A stretch of DNA of 56,924 bases. Source: Bacteroidota bacterium (GTDB lineage Bacteria; Bacteroidota; Bacteroidia; SXHM01). Positions 23,419 through 32,087 of this stretch are shown here, piece by piece. The stretch is taken from the NCBI GenBank assembly GCA_947479755.1, contig CANKAM010000023.1:1-56924 (forward strand). The letters run 5' to 3'. A program made the translations under genes and the position numbers. Numbering within the stretch: position 1 is the stretch's first letter; every line of letters begins with the position of its first letter. The notes under the pieces are model-generated. The model saw only the letters and a program-made list of their open reading frames with translations, was not told where the DNA came from and searched no databases.

Positions 23419-23733
23419 TTACTTTGTTACAGGAGTTGAAACCTTCTTTTCAATCGTCATTATTTTTATAATGCAGTCGGGCGACTTGTATTTTATTTCT
23501 TCTATCAATTTGTCAAGTGTTTCTTTTGTTTCATCTGCAGGTTTAACTATAAACGCTTTTTCTGTTTGGTCAAAGCCATCTGCTTTACCATAAGTAAGTG
23601 CTCTTAAAATCCCTGCTTTTCCGGCAGACATTTGTTCAAATGAAACCAGAACAATATCTTCTTTTGTGGATTGCGCCATAGAAGAAAAAGAAAATAGAGT
23701 CAGAATTGTAAATGATAAGATTAATTTTTTCAT
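23419..23733 (-). CDS. Small exported protein, cassette 1
   Basis: 104 residues: signal peptide 1-20 (ending SSMAQ), then an 84-residue domain with the order strand (DIVLVSFEQM), helix (GKAGILRALTYG), strand (KAFIVKP), helix (ETLDKLIEEIKYK), strand (CIIKIMT). This beta-alpha-beta-type order suggests a small ferredoxin-like fold; I do not recognise a family. It is a close paralogue of 26781-27107 (roughly three quarters of mature residues identical by eye). It lies 19 bp downstream of the collagen-like gene, as its paralogue lies 11 bp downstream of that gene's paralogue. The pairing suggests the two products work together, by inference only. Confidence 0.85.
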   Translation of the reverse strand: MKKLILSFTILTLFSFSSMAQSTKEDIVLVSFEQMSAGKAGILRALTYGKADGFDQTEKAFIVKPADETKETLDKLIEEIKYKSPDCIIKIMTIEKKVSTPVTK

Positions 23734-23752
23734 AAGATTAGTTTTTATTTGA

Positions 23753-26341
23753 TTACCAAGAAATTATTATTTGTCCATTGCCACCGTTAAAGCCGGTTGT
23801 ATATGATGTGCCTGAGGTTCCTATAGGTGTGACATAACCGCTTCCACCACCACCACCTGTAAAGCAGCCACCACCACCACCGTAAAATCCTCCACCGCCA
23901 CCACCACCAAGTGTTGTCGGACCTGCTGTTCCACCGATTCCTAATACACCAGCATTCCCTGAAGGCCAGTAAAAATAAAGACCGTCAACCCCTCCTGCAC
24001 CGCCACCACCTTGAGTAGCTCCATCACCACCAGTAATGCCAGCTTCACAGGTAGAACCAATATATCCGTTAGGATTACCGCCATTACCTCCATGACTTCC
24101 ACCACCTGTGCAATTAGCACCTGCACCTCCACCACCTGCAGCAACAACTAACCTGTCGCCAAGTGCGTTTCCGGCAGAACGCACATCAGATGCACCTCCA
24201 CCACCACCGCCTTCTTCACCAGCGCTGTAACCTGTACCGCCATTGCCACCTCCGTTATATCCTCCAAGATAACCTGCAGATGGCTGTCCACCTACATGTA
24301 TATTAAGTAATTGACCGGGTGTAACTGTTATAGTAGTTTGTGTTCTTGCACCTAGACCCGGTATGTTATTTCCATAGCTAGCCCAACTACCTATACCGGT
24401 ATTTCCACCTGCACCCCTTGCATCTATCGAAAGAGAAGTAACTCCGCAAGGCACGGTAAAGGATTGTGCGCCTCCTGAATAATTAAATGTTTGTGAGCCT
24501 GCATTGTAGCAGTTAATTGCAATTGCCAGACAGTTTGCTGCACTTGTGCCGCATGAATTTGACGCTGTAACACAAACGTTGCCTGATGATGTCCCAAAAT
24601 TTACTGTTATAGAAGTAGATCCTTGTCCTCCAGTAATGGACGCACCTGAGGGTACTGTCCAGTTATATGATGCAGCTCCCGCTACTGCGCTTATTGAGTA
24701 GCTAACTCCGGTTTGGTTTCCATTTACTGTTGTAGCTCCTGTTATTGCTCCTGGTGTTGCTGGTGCGCCTGAACAACCGCATGAAATACTTATCCAGATG
24801 CTGCCTCCAAACATTTCAAGGCAGTTAGTAGTTGTGTTGAAAATAATTAAACTAAGTGCCGGTGAGGTAATTGCATTACGTTGAGATGTTGACATACGCG
24901 GAACCAACAAACCTTGTGTGGTTGACGTAACTTCAAGTTTTGCTGTTGCATTGGGAACACCGCCTGTTCCAACACCAACGCTTCCTCCATTATTATAAAT
25001 GTTGTTGCTGTTTAATACCCACTGCGAACCATCCCAATAGGTAGTATTTCCTATTGCTGTTCCGCTTGCAAGAAAACCGGTAGGGCCTTGCGGGCCTGTA
25101 GCACCATTAGCTCCTGTAGGACCTTGTGCACCTGTTGCTCCGTTAGCACCGTTAGCCCCTGCAGGACCTTGAGCTCCTGTTGCACCATCTGCACCAGCGG
25201 CTCCTGTAGGACCTTGTGCACCCGTTGCACCATTAGCTCCTGTAGGACCTTGTGCACCCGTTGCTCCATTAGCACCGTTAGCTCCTGTAGGACCTTGAGC
25301 GCCTGTTGCTCCGTCTTGTCCATCCTGCCCATCTATACCATTTATTCCAGCAGCACCCGTAGGACCTTGCGCCCCTGTAGCACCATTAGCTCCTGTAGGA
25401 CCTTGTGCACCCGTTGCACCATTAGCCCCTGTCGGGCCTTGTGCTCCTGTTGCACCGTCTTGTCCATCTTGTCCATCAGCTCCGGCAGGACCTGTTGCTC
25501 CTTGAGCGCCTGTTGCTCCGTCTTGTCCATCCTGACCGTCTTGTCCATCAGCACCTGCAGGACCTGTTGGGCCTTGCGCTCCTGTTGCTCCGTCTTGTCC
25601 ATCTTGTCCGTCAGCACCTGCAGGACCTGTTGCTCCTTGAGCTCCTGTTGCTCCGTCTTGTCCATCTTGTCCGTCAGCACCTGCAGGACCTGTTGCTCCT
25701 TGAGCGCCTGTAGCTCCGTCTTGTCCATCCTGACCGTCTAAACCATTTATTCCAGCAGCACCTGTAGGGCCTTGCGCGCCTGATGGTCCAACCGGACCTT
25801 GTATTCCTTGTAAGCCTTGTGAACCCTGTGTTCCTGTAGGACCTTGTAAGCCTTGCGGCCCTTGTGCTCCAGTTGCACCGTCAGCACCATTAGCTCCTGT
25901 TGAACCGGTTTGCCCTTGTGGTCCAACCGGTCCCTGAGGACCTTGTGCTCCTGTAGCACCGGCAGGACCTTGAGCACCTGTTGCTCCGTCAGTACCTGCA
26001 GGCCCTTGAGAACCTTGTGCTCCTGTAGCACCGGCAGGACCCTGTGGCCCCTGAGGTCCTTGCGGACCAATTGCTTCTACCCAGATAGTTCCGTCAAAAT
26101 ACCAGAACGAACTGGTTGAAATGTTATAAATTAATAGTCCCGTTGCAGGGCTTAAAATTGCATCACGTTGTGCCGTAGTTAATCTTGGCGCAAGAAAACC
26201 TTTGTCATCTGCCGTAAGATCTAAAATTGAACTTGGATGCGGAGTGAGTGTTCCTATACCCATGTTATCCTGTGCAACAGCGCTTAGTGAAAGTGCTGCG
26301 AAAAATAATAGGGTGGAGATTTTTCGTGTAAAAATGTTCAT
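23753..26341 (-). CDS. Collagen-like, PKD-like, glycine-rich secreted protein, cassette 1
   Basis: 862 residues from the ATG at 26341 (upstream codons in this frame lack coding character and precede the -7 box). Order: signal peptide (1-22, ending LSAVAQ); [12 protein letters not shown]...[12 protein letters not shown] head found in Bacteroidota tail-fibre-like surface proteins; about 110 uninterrupted Gly-X-Y triplets (bases 25076-26068), rich in GPQ, GPA, GAQ and GQD; a second APRL-like head ([12 protein letters not shown]); one PKD-like domain ([20 protein letters not shown]...); and a C-terminal glycine-rich domain ([30 protein letters not shown]) resembling the Gly-rich region next to ALK-type receptors. 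No T9SS sorting domain is seen. A collagen-like triple helix with trimeric display is inferred. Confidence 0.88.
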   Translation of the reverse strand: MNIFTRKISTLLFFAALSLSAVAQDNMGIGTLTPHPSSILDLTADDKGFLAPRLTTAQRDAILSPATGLLIYNISTSSFWYFDGTIWVEAIGPQGPQGPQGPAGATGAQGSQGPAGTDGATGAQGPAGATGAQGPQGPVGPQGQTGSTGANGADGATGAQGPQGLQGPTGTQGSQGLQGIQGPVGPSGAQGPTGAAGINGLDGQDGQDGATGAQGATGPAGADGQDGQDGATGAQGATGPAGADGQDGQDGATGAQGPTGPAGADGQDGQDGQDGATGAQGATGPAGADGQDGQDGATGAQGPTGANGATGAQGPTGANGATGAQGPTGAAGINGIDGQDGQDGATGAQGPTGANGANGATGAQGPTGANGATGAQGPTGAAGADGATGAQGPAGANGANGATGAQGPTGANGATGPQGPTGFLASGTAIGNTTYWDGSQWVLNSNNIYNNGGSVGVGTGGVPNATAKLEVTSTTQGLLVPRMSTSQRNAITSPALSLIIFNTTTNCLEMFGGSIWISISCGCSGAPATPGAITGATTVNGNQTGVSYSISAVAGAASYNWTVPSGASITGGQGSTSITVNFGTSSGNVCVTASNSCGTSAANCLAIAINCYNAGSQTFNYSGGAQSFTVPCGVTSLSIDARGAGGNTGIGSWASYGNNIPGLGARTQTTITVTPGQLLNIHVGGQPSAGYLGGYNGGGNGGTGYSAGEEGGGGGGASDVRSAGNALGDRLVVAAGGGGAGANCTGGGSHGGNGGNPNGYIGSTCEAGITGGDGATQGGGGAGGVDGLYFYWPSGNAGVLGIGGTAGPTTLGGGGGGGFYGGGGGCFTGGGGGSGYVTPIGTSGTSYTTGFNGGNGQIIISW
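25076..26068 (-). repeat. Collagen-like Gly-X-Y coding repeat tract
   Basis: About 331 codons of perfect Gly-X-Y periodicity, with a higher-order unit of 21 residues (63 bp; [21 protein letters not shown]) repeated four to five times in the middle and shorter [12 protein letters not shown] units near the 3' end. Such near-identical tandem units should be prone to length change. Confidence 0.92.
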
Positions 26342-26719
26342 GGGTTTTGTTTTGATTTGAAGAAAAATACGGATTGGTGACAAATATATGTTTTTACACA
26401 TACAAAAAGCAATATTTTTTCGACAAACATCATTTTGTGTGAACAATCTATGGAAAATTGCTTTCTTCAAGTTACGCTTCCTTTATTATCCCTTTAGCCT
26501 AACCAATGGTTTTCAAAGACCTAATTATCCTGTCTGCTTTTTTACAATCAGGGTTATGATGCTAGCACTACGGATTGTGATGCAATCACCAGGAGTTGTT
26601 GTGAAATTACCAGAGGGTGTGGTGCTTATCTGAAACAACCAAGAGTATGGTTAACGAATCTCACCAACAAATAGCTTACTTCAATTCCCTGAGACGATTC
26701 CTTTTAGTTCAAGCCCTTT
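26342..26719. other. Intergenic stretch upstream of cassette 1
   Basis: Between the collagen-like gene start and the terminator of cassette 2. The first 50 bases hold the promoter of cassette 1. The rest has no convincing gene. A 41-codon stop-free stretch on the minus strand (26525-26650) reads like worn coding sequence (QISTTPSGNFTTTPGDC) but has no start; it may be a remnant. Confidence 0.5.
26381..26388 (-). promoter_or_regulatory. Putative -7 element, cassette 1
   Basis: Reads TATATTTG on the minus strand, the same octamer as upstream of cassette 2; 39 bp before the ATG at 26341. Confidence 0.55.
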
Positions 26720-26755
26720 AAAAAGAAACGCTCTGATTTATTAGAGCGTTTCTTT
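26720..26755 (-). terminator. Hairpin terminator of cassette 2
   Basis: AAAGAAACGCTCT and AGAGCGTTTCTTT form a 13-bp perfect stem with an 8-base loop, flanked by A-run and T-run, 25 bp beyond the stop of the small protein gene. Its arms share AAAGAAACGC with the hairpin at 23359. Confidence 0.88.
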
Positions 26756-26780
26756 AGCCATATAAAATGGAGTTGTAGTT

Positions 26781-27107
26781 TTATTTCCCTTGAGTTGCAG
26801 TAGGCACCACAACCTTTTTCTCTGTTGTTTTTATTTTAACAATGCAGTCGGGTGATTTGTATTTTATTTCATCCACCAATTTGTCAAGTGTTTCTTGGGT
26901 AGCATCAGCCGGCTTAACAATAAAGGCTTTTTCATTTTGGTCAAAACCATTGAATTTACCGTAAGTAAGTTTATTCAGAAGTCCTGCTTTTGAAGCAGAC
27001 ATCTGTTCAAAAGAAACCAGCACAACATCCTCTTTTGTGGACTGTGCAAATGATTGGCTCACTAGTGCTAGGGTGAAAAACGAAAGTGATAGGATTATTT
27101 TTTTCAT
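26781..27107 (-). CDS. Small exported protein, cassette 2
   Basis: 108 residues: signal peptide 1-22 (ending SQSFAQ) and a mature domain nearly the same as that of 23419-23733 (shared STKED, VLVSFEQMSA, KAFIVKPAD, EIKYKSPDCI). Differences cluster in the first helix (SKAGLLNKL against GKAGILRAL) and the tail. There is one Cys in the mature region, conserved in both copies. It lies 11 bp downstream of the larger cassette gene and ends at a strong hairpin. Function unknown. Confidence 0.85.
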   Translation of the reverse strand: MKKIILSLSFFTLALVSQSFAQSTKEDVVLVSFEQMSASKAGLLNKLTYGKFNGFDQNEKAFIVKPADATQETLDKLVDEIKYKSPDCIVKIKTTEKKVVVPTATQGK

Positions 27108-27118
27108 AAAGAATAGTA

Positions 27119-29077
27119 TTACCAGTTAATTGTTACTTGTCCGTTGCCTGCATTGTAGCCCGCAGTATAGCTTGTTCCTGAACTTCCTACAGGGGTTACA
27201 TAGCTGCTGCCACCGCCACCACCGCCAAAGCAACCGCCACCGCCACCGTAGTATCCGCCACCGCCACCACCACCAAGGGTTGTGGTTCCGGCAGTTCCGC
27301 CAATACCAAAGGTTCCGGCATTACCGGCAGGCCATGTAAAGTATAAATTATCCACTCCACCTGCACCTGCACCGCTCTGTGTAGCTCCATCACCTCCACC
27401 AATTCCTGCTTCGCAGGTAGCGCCAATATATCCATTAGGGTCGCCACCATTACCTCCGTGGTTACCACCACCCTGACAATCTGCACCTGCACCGCCACCG
27501 CCACCGGCAACAACTAATCTGTCGCTGAGTGTATTTCCTGCTGAACGGATATCAGAAGCTCCGCCACCGCCACCGCCTTCTTCACCTGCTCCGTATCCTG
27601 TTCCTCCATCACCACCGCCATTGTATCCTCCCAGATAACCGGGAGAAGGCTGACCACCTACATAAACATAAATCAATTGTCCGGGTGTAACGGTTAAAGT
27701 AGTTTGAGTTCTTGCTCCTAATCCGGGGTTATTATTTCCATAGTTAGCCCATGAGCCAATACCAATAGTTGATCCTGCTCCTGCAGCATCAACAGAAATG
27801 GATGTTACTCCGCAAGGAACTGTAAATGACTGAACACCTCCTGTAAATGTAAAAGATGAAGAACCAGCTGTATAACAATTTAATGTTATAGCCAGGCAAC
27901 TTGCTGCGCTGGTGCCGCATGAATTGCTTGCTGTAACACAAACATTTCCTGCTGAACTTCCGAAATCAACTGTAACGGCTGTTGTTCCTTGTCCGCCTGT
28001 AACAGTTGCTCCTGAAGGAACTGTCCATGTATAAGAAGTTGCTCCGCTTACTGCACTGATGGAGTAGCTTACGCCTGTTTGATTTGCATTTACAGTTGTT
28101 GCTCCTGAAATGCTTCCCGGTGTTGCAGGTGCAGTGTTGATAGTTATTCCAACTGTACTTGCAGAGCTTGTTCCGCAGGTATTGCTTGCTGTTACTGAAA
28201 TATTTCCTGCTGAACTTCCGAAATCAACAGTAACCGATGTTGTTCCCTGACCAGATACTATAGTAGCACCTGATGGCACTGTCCATGTATAAGAAGTAGC
28301 TCCTGAAACAGAACCGATAGAATAAGACACACCTGTTTGTCCGCTGCAAACGCTTGTTACACCTGAAATTGATCCCGGTGTAGAAGGCGTTTGACAGCCG
28401 CAGCTAATGCTAATCCAGTTGCCGGAAATGTAAATCTCAAGACATTGTGTGGTGGTATTGAAAATGAGTAAGCTGTTGGCAGGCGAAACAATAGCGTTAC
28501 GCTGTGCTGTTGTTAATCGTGTAATTAATGTACCTTGAGTAGTAGAGGAAGCTTCAAATACTGCTGAAGCATCGGTAGGACCACCTGTTCCAACACCAAC
28601 TCCACCTCCGTTGTTATAAATATTGTTGCTGTTTACTACCCATTGTGTACCATCCCAGTAGGTAGTATTGCCCGGTGCTGTCCCGTTCGGTAAAAATCCG
28701 GTAGGTCCTGTTGCTCCATCTGCTCCTGAAGGACCTTGAGCGCCTGTAGCACCGTCAGCACCTGAAGGGCCGGTTGGACCAACTGTACCTGTTTGTCCTG
28801 TTACCTGTACCCAGATATTTTGTGCTCCGTCAAAATACCAGAATGTTTTATCATCGGTATTGTAAATCAATAATCCGTCAGCAGGATTTGCGATTGCATC
28901 GCGCTGAACAGATGTTAATCTTGGTGCAAGAAATCCTTTATTATTGGATGATAAGTCAAGTACTGAAGTAGGATCAGGAGTTAATGTTCCTATACCCATG
29001 TTGTTTTGTGCAACAAGATTTAATGATAGTGTTGCAAAAAGAACAAAGTTTAAAATTCGTTTGGTAAATGTATTCAT
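27119..29077 (-). CDS. Collagen-like, PKD-like, glycine-rich secreted protein, cassette 2
   Basis: 652 residues from the ATG at 29077. Same plan as the 23753-26341 product: signal peptide (ending LNLVAQ), [13 protein letters not shown] head, short Gly-X-Y tract (about 10 triplets, [15 protein letters not shown]), second head (ITRLTTAQRNAI), PKD-like part and Gly-rich C-terminus ([30 protein letters not shown], then VTINW). It differs by carrying two PKD-like domains in tandem (GSISGVTSVCSGQTG and GSISGATTVNANQTG) where cassette 1 has one, and by having almost no collagen-like tract. An exported surface or matrix protein by inference. Confidence 0.87.
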   Translation of the reverse strand: MNTFTKRILNFVLFATLSLNLVAQNNMGIGTLTPDPTSVLDLSSNNKGFLAPRLTSVQRDAIANPADGLLIYNTDDKTFWYFDGAQNIWVQVTGQTGTVGPTGPSGADGATGAQGPSGADGATGPTGFLPNGTAPGNTTYWDGTQWVVNSNNIYNNGGGVGVGTGGPTDASAVFEASSTTQGTLITRLTTAQRNAIVSPANSLLIFNTTTQCLEIYISGNWISISCGCQTPSTPGSISGVTSVCSGQTGVSYSIGSVSGATSYTWTVPSGATIVSGQGTTSVTVDFGSSAGNISVTASNTCGTSSASTVGITINTAPATPGSISGATTVNANQTGVSYSISAVSGATSYTWTVPSGATVTGGQGTTAVTVDFGSSAGNVCVTASNSCGTSAASCLAITLNCYTAGSSSFTFTGGVQSFTVPCGVTSISVDAAGAGSTIGIGSWANYGNNNPGLGARTQTTLTVTPGQLIYVYVGGQPSPGYLGGYNGGGDGGTGYGAGEEGGGGGGASDIRSAGNTLSDRLVVAGGGGGAGADCQGGGNHGGNGGDPNGYIGATCEAGIGGGDGATQSGAGAGGVDNLYFTWPAGNAGTFGIGGTAGTTTLGGGGGGGYYGGGGGCFGGGGGGSSYVTPVGSSGTSYTAGYNAGNGQVTINW

Positions 29078-29123
29078 GAGATTTAGTTGCTGTTTAACTA
29101 TATTGAAATTTGAAAATGGAGGA

Positions 29124-29158
29124 CAAATATAGACTATTGTGTTTTCCTTACACAAATA
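29124..29158 (-). promoter_or_regulatory. Putative promoter of cassette 2
   Basis: On the minus strand TTTG (about 29153-29156) is followed after about 21 bp by TATATTTG (29124-29131), matching the phylum promoter pattern. The ATG is 46 bp further on. Confidence 0.55.
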
Positions 29159-29324
29159 TATTTCATGCTGTATGGATTAAATTAAAGGGTAAGTAAATAC
29201 CCGTTTTTTTCAGGATTAATATCCATCACGATCATATAAATATGAGATTAATCATCTTCCTACAAAAATGATTTGATTTCCCTCGCTTCATAATTTCATT
29301 TACTTTGTCGGCAAATTATTTTAG

Positions 29325-30794
29325 ATGAGGAATTTATTTACAGTTGCGTTTTTTACTCTCACGTTACTTGTTTCAACTTTTGCTTTTGCCGGTGGCTGCG
29401 ATGTAAATGCAAGTATTACAGCAAGTGGACCAACCACATTCTGTTCTAACGATAGCATTACCTTAACAGCAAACCCCGGTGCATCTTATTTATGGACAAA
29501 TGGCGAAACAACTCAAAGTATCTGGGTAACACAATCGGGGCCATACCGAGTTAATGTAACCGACTCAACGGGTTGTTCCGATAATTCCGGTTTTACTTTT
29601 ATTAATGTTTTACCTGCACCCAATGCTACTATATTATCAGACCAGTTGCCTCCTTATTGCATGGGTGATACGGTGACTTTATTCACATTGAGTTTACCGT
29701 TTAATGATTTTGAATGGTCAACAGGCGAAACAGGAGCAACAATACAAATAACACAATCCGGTTTATATTCTGTTAATGTTACAAATTTTGTCGGGTGTTC
29801 TGATATGGCAATGTTCCCTGCAGCCTTTCTGCCAGCACCTTTTCTTAGTGTTACAGCAGATGGACCATTAACTTTTTGCGAAGGACAGGATGTTAAAATT
29901 TCTGTAAACTTTGGTTTCGGACTGGATTTTCTTTGGGCGCCAAACGGTGAAACAGGTTCTAATATTACCGTAAATCAATCCGGTACTTACAATGTAAATG
30001 CAACTAATTTTTTCGCTTGCAACAGTACATCTCAGGATTTTGTGGTAAACGTTGTTCCTTTACCAACTGCTTTTGCCGAATTAGATACCTTACTGTGTTT
30101 CCCTGATACGGTGGCGCTTTCTGCAACGGGCGGAACAAATTATTCGTGGTCGAATGGCTCATCAGGTTCAGACATTTCTGTTATTCCTGATTTTGGCGAC
30201 AGCCAGTATATTGTTACCGTTTCTAATCCTGGGTGCAACATTACAGCAAAAGACACAGCCTTTATTCATGTAGGAGGCGATGTTGAGGCTGATTTTTTGG
30301 TAACTCCCGGATTGTTGGGAGATGAAACCTTCTTCACTGATTTATCAACCGGAAACATTGTAAACTGGAATTGGGATTTAGATAACGGACAATTTTCTTC
30401 ATTGCAAAATCCAGCCACGATTTACTTGGCCCAAGATACGTTTACTGTTGTGCTGATTGTTGCCGACCAATATGGTTGCAGCGACACAACTCAACAAAGT
30501 TTTGGCATTGAACAGATAATTACCATTCCCAATGTTTTTACTCCAAATGGCGATGGCTACAACGATAGCTTTTATATCCGAAATAAGGGAGATGGTGGTT
30601 TTGTATTTACTGTTTCCAATCGCTGGGGACAAGTTGTTTATGAAAGTGAAGGGCAGGAAGTCCGTTGGAGTGGGTTAACCAATTCAGGTGTTGAGTTGGA
30701 GGCAGGAACTTATTTTTATAGTCTAAAAGTTGATCTGCAATCAGGTGAGGAACCAGTGGTGCAAAAAGGATTTATTACGTTAATAAAAGGATGA
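29325..30794 (+). CDS. T9SS type B secreted protein with repeated Ig/PKD-like domains
   Basis: 489 residues. Signal peptide (1-22, ending AFAGG). Three or four repeated ~85-residue modules with the pattern FC-x-x-D-S-ITLTA...YLWTNGETTQSI-x-V-x-x-SG-x-Y-x-V-NVT, then a PKD domain (ADFLVTPG...WNWDLDNGQ...). The last ~90 residues are a gliding-motility-associated sorting domain: IPNVFTPNGDGYNDSFYI, VSNRWGQVVYE, AGTYFYSLKV, KGFITLIKG. This predicts export through T9SS and surface attachment. The stop overlaps the queD start (ATGA), which is unusual for such a gene. Confidence 0.9.
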   Translation: MRNLFTVAFFTLTLLVSTFAFAGGCDVNASITASGPTTFCSNDSITLTANPGASYLWTNGETTQSIWVTQSGPYRVNVTDSTGCSDNSGFTFINVLPAPNATILSDQLPPYCMGDTVTLFTLSLPFNDFEWSTGETGATIQITQSGLYSVNVTNFVGCSDMAMFPAAFLPAPFLSVTADGPLTFCEGQDVKISVNFGFGLDFLWAPNGETGSNITVNQSGTYNVNATNFFACNSTSQDFVVNVVPLPTAFAELDTLLCFPDTVALSATGGTNYSWSNGSSGSDISVIPDFGDSQYIVTVSNPGCNITAKDTAFIHVGGDVEADFLVTPGLLGDETFFTDLSTGNIVNWNWDLDNGQFSSLQNPATIYLAQDTFTVVLIVADQYGCSDTTQQSFGIEQIITIPNVFTPNGDGYNDSFYIRNKGDGGFVFTVSNRWGQVVYESEGQEVRWSGLTNSGVELEAGTYFYSLKVDLQSGEEPVVQKGFITLIKG

Positions 30795-31219
30795 GAGTAT
30801 CTAAGAAATTTAAGTGGGAAGCGGCACACCGCATCCCCTGGTATAAAGGGAAGTGTCAGCATTTGCATGGACACTCCTATAAAATGGAAGTAGAGTTTGA
30901 AGGCGAAACCGATGCCAACGGATTTGTCATTGATTTTCACGAGCTAAAAAAAATGATTCAGCCTCTGGTAGATGAATTGGATCACACCACCATTATCTCA
31001 GAAAAAGATTCAGAACTGAAACAGGTGTTTGATGATAAAAAGTGGAAATATTTTTTACTTCCTTTTGATTCTACTGCCGAAAATCTCTGCAAATACCTTT
31101 CATCTGAAATAACCCGTCTTCACAGCACAACGCTTAAACAGCATAATATTACTGCTGTTGAGGTTAAAATTTTTGAGACGGAGACTTCATGTGCTACTTG
31201 TAAGGCTGAGTTGAAATAA
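30791..31219 (+). CDS. queD: 6-pyruvoyl-tetrahydropterin synthase / QueD family
   Basis: 142 residues. Zinc ligands H13 (EAAHRI), H26 and H28 (CQHLHGHSY), with catalytic Cys22 just before; conserved later motifs include VIDFHELK, LDHTT, PTxEN-like DSTAENL and the final FETETSCA. QueD makes 6-carboxy-tetrahydropterin from dihydroneopterin triphosphate on the way to queuosine; PTPS-type relatives make pyruvoyl-tetrahydropterin. No other queuosine genes are nearby, so the exact activity is inferred. Its start overlaps the preceding stop by 4 bp. Confidence 0.88.
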   Translation: MRVSKKFKWEAAHRIPWYKGKCQHLHGHSYKMEVEFEGETDANGFVIDFHELKKMIQPLVDELDHTTIISEKDSELKQVFDDKKWKYFLLPFDSTAENLCKYLSSEITRLHSTTLKQHNITAVEVKIFETETSCATCKAELK

Positions 31220-31242
31220 CACTCTTCCTTTCTTCTTTTTTC

Positions 31243-31250
31243 TACCTTTG
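31243..31250 (+). promoter_or_regulatory. Putative -7 element of fabG
   Basis: TACCTTTG matches TAnnTTTG, 25 bp before the ATG at 31276, in an otherwise pyrimidine-rich spacer. Confidence 0.5.
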
Positions 31251-31275
31251 AAGCCTTTCATAAAAATGAAATAAT

Positions 31276-32022
31276 ATGAAATTATTAGAAGGGAAAGTTG
31301 CTTTAGTTACAGGTGCCACCCGTGGAATAGGGCGGGGCATAGCACTTAAATTTGCAGAACATGGAGCAAATGTGGCATTTACATTCCAGAGTTCCGTTGA
31401 AAAAGCACAGGAGTTGGAAAGAGAACTTACCGCTTTCGGAGTAAAAGCAAAAGGCTATCAGAGCAATGCTGCAGAAACAGCCACTGCCGAAAAATTAGTG
31501 AACGATGTGGTAGCCGAGTTTGGCGCCCTGCATGTGCTGGTAAACAATGCCGGCATTACCCGCGATAACTTATTAATGCGCATGACAGAGGCCCAGTGGG
31601 ACGAGGTAATAGACACCAATCTTAAATCCGTTTTCAATACCGTAAAAGCAGCGCAGCGCACCTTTTTAAAGCAGCGCAACGGAAGCATTATCAACCTCAG
31701 TTCGGTGGTAGGCATAAAAGGCAACGCAGGACAAGCCAACTACTCGGCATCCAAAGCGGGAATTATTGGTTTTACCAAATCGATTGCGTTGGAATTAGGC
31801 TCGCGTAATATCCGCAGCAACGTAATTGCACCCGGCTTTATTGAAACCGAAATGACAGGCGCTTTAGACGAAAAAACAGTACAGGGCTGGCGCGATGCTA
31901 TTCCCCTTAAACGCGGAGGTACACCCGAAGACATTGCCAACACGGCCTTGTTCCTTGCTTCCGATATGTCGGCTTACATTACAGGACAGGTTATTTCTGT
32001 TTGCGGAGGAATGCTGACATGA
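31276..32022 (+). CDS. fabG: 3-oxoacyl-[acyl-carrier-protein] reductase
   Basis: 248 residues, a classical short-chain dehydrogenase. NADPH-binding GATRGIGRG (13-21), VNNAGITRDNLLMRM, and catalytic Ser/Tyr/Lys in NLSSVVG and NYSASKAG. The ending (AYITGQVISVCGGML) is the normal FabG tetramer edge. It reduces 3-oxoacyl-ACP in fatty acid elongation. It is followed by a dispersed repeat and the vWA-like gene. GC content looks higher than in neighbours, as is common for highly expressed genes here. Confidence 0.95.
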   Translation: MKLLEGKVALVTGATRGIGRGIALKFAEHGANVAFTFQSSVEKAQELERELTAFGVKAKGYQSNAAETATAEKLVNDVVAEFGALHVLVNNAGITRDNLLMRMTEAQWDEVIDTNLKSVFNTVKAAQRTFLKQRNGSIINLSSVVGIKGNAGQANYSASKAGIIGFTKSIALELGSRNIRSNVIAPGFIETEMTGALDEKTVQGWRDAIPLKRGGTPEDIANTALFLASDMSAYITGQVISVCGGMLT

Positions 32023-32027
32023 TGGAA

Positions 32028-32087
32028 CGTCACCCTGAACTTGTTTCAGGGTCTTAAATGAGATGCTGAAACAAGCTCAGCATGACG
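32028..32087. repeat. Dispersed palindrome (TTGTTTCAGGGTCT / AGATGCTGAAACA family), copy 2
   Basis: CGTCACCCTGAACTTGTTTC pairs with GAAACAAGCTCAGCATGACG around GGGTCTTAAATGAGATGCT. It matches the copy at 19225-19293 closely. Its right arm contains the ATG used as the start of the next frame. Confidence 0.85.

Noticed and set aside
25088-25741. A long plus-strand open frame rich in Cys, Ser, Thr and Arg opposite the collagen-like gene
   Set aside because: It is the mirror of the Gly-X-Y codon repeats (GGT/GGA and CCT codons leave the other strand free of stops); no signal, start or family supports it.
25076-26068. Regular repeats that at first look like a CRISPR or satellite array
   Set aside because: The period is 9 bp with higher 63-bp units, all in frame as Gly-X-Y codons; there are no unique spacers and no cas genes.
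26388-26633. Plus-strand 81-codon frame in the cassette intergenic region
   Set aside because: Begins inside the minus-strand promoter, has no family features and unusual codon use; treated as chance.
26525-26650. A minus-strand remnant reading STTPSGNFTTTPGDC
   Set aside because: Only 41 codons, no start codon and no parent gene in the window; noted as a possible relict but not called a pseudogene.
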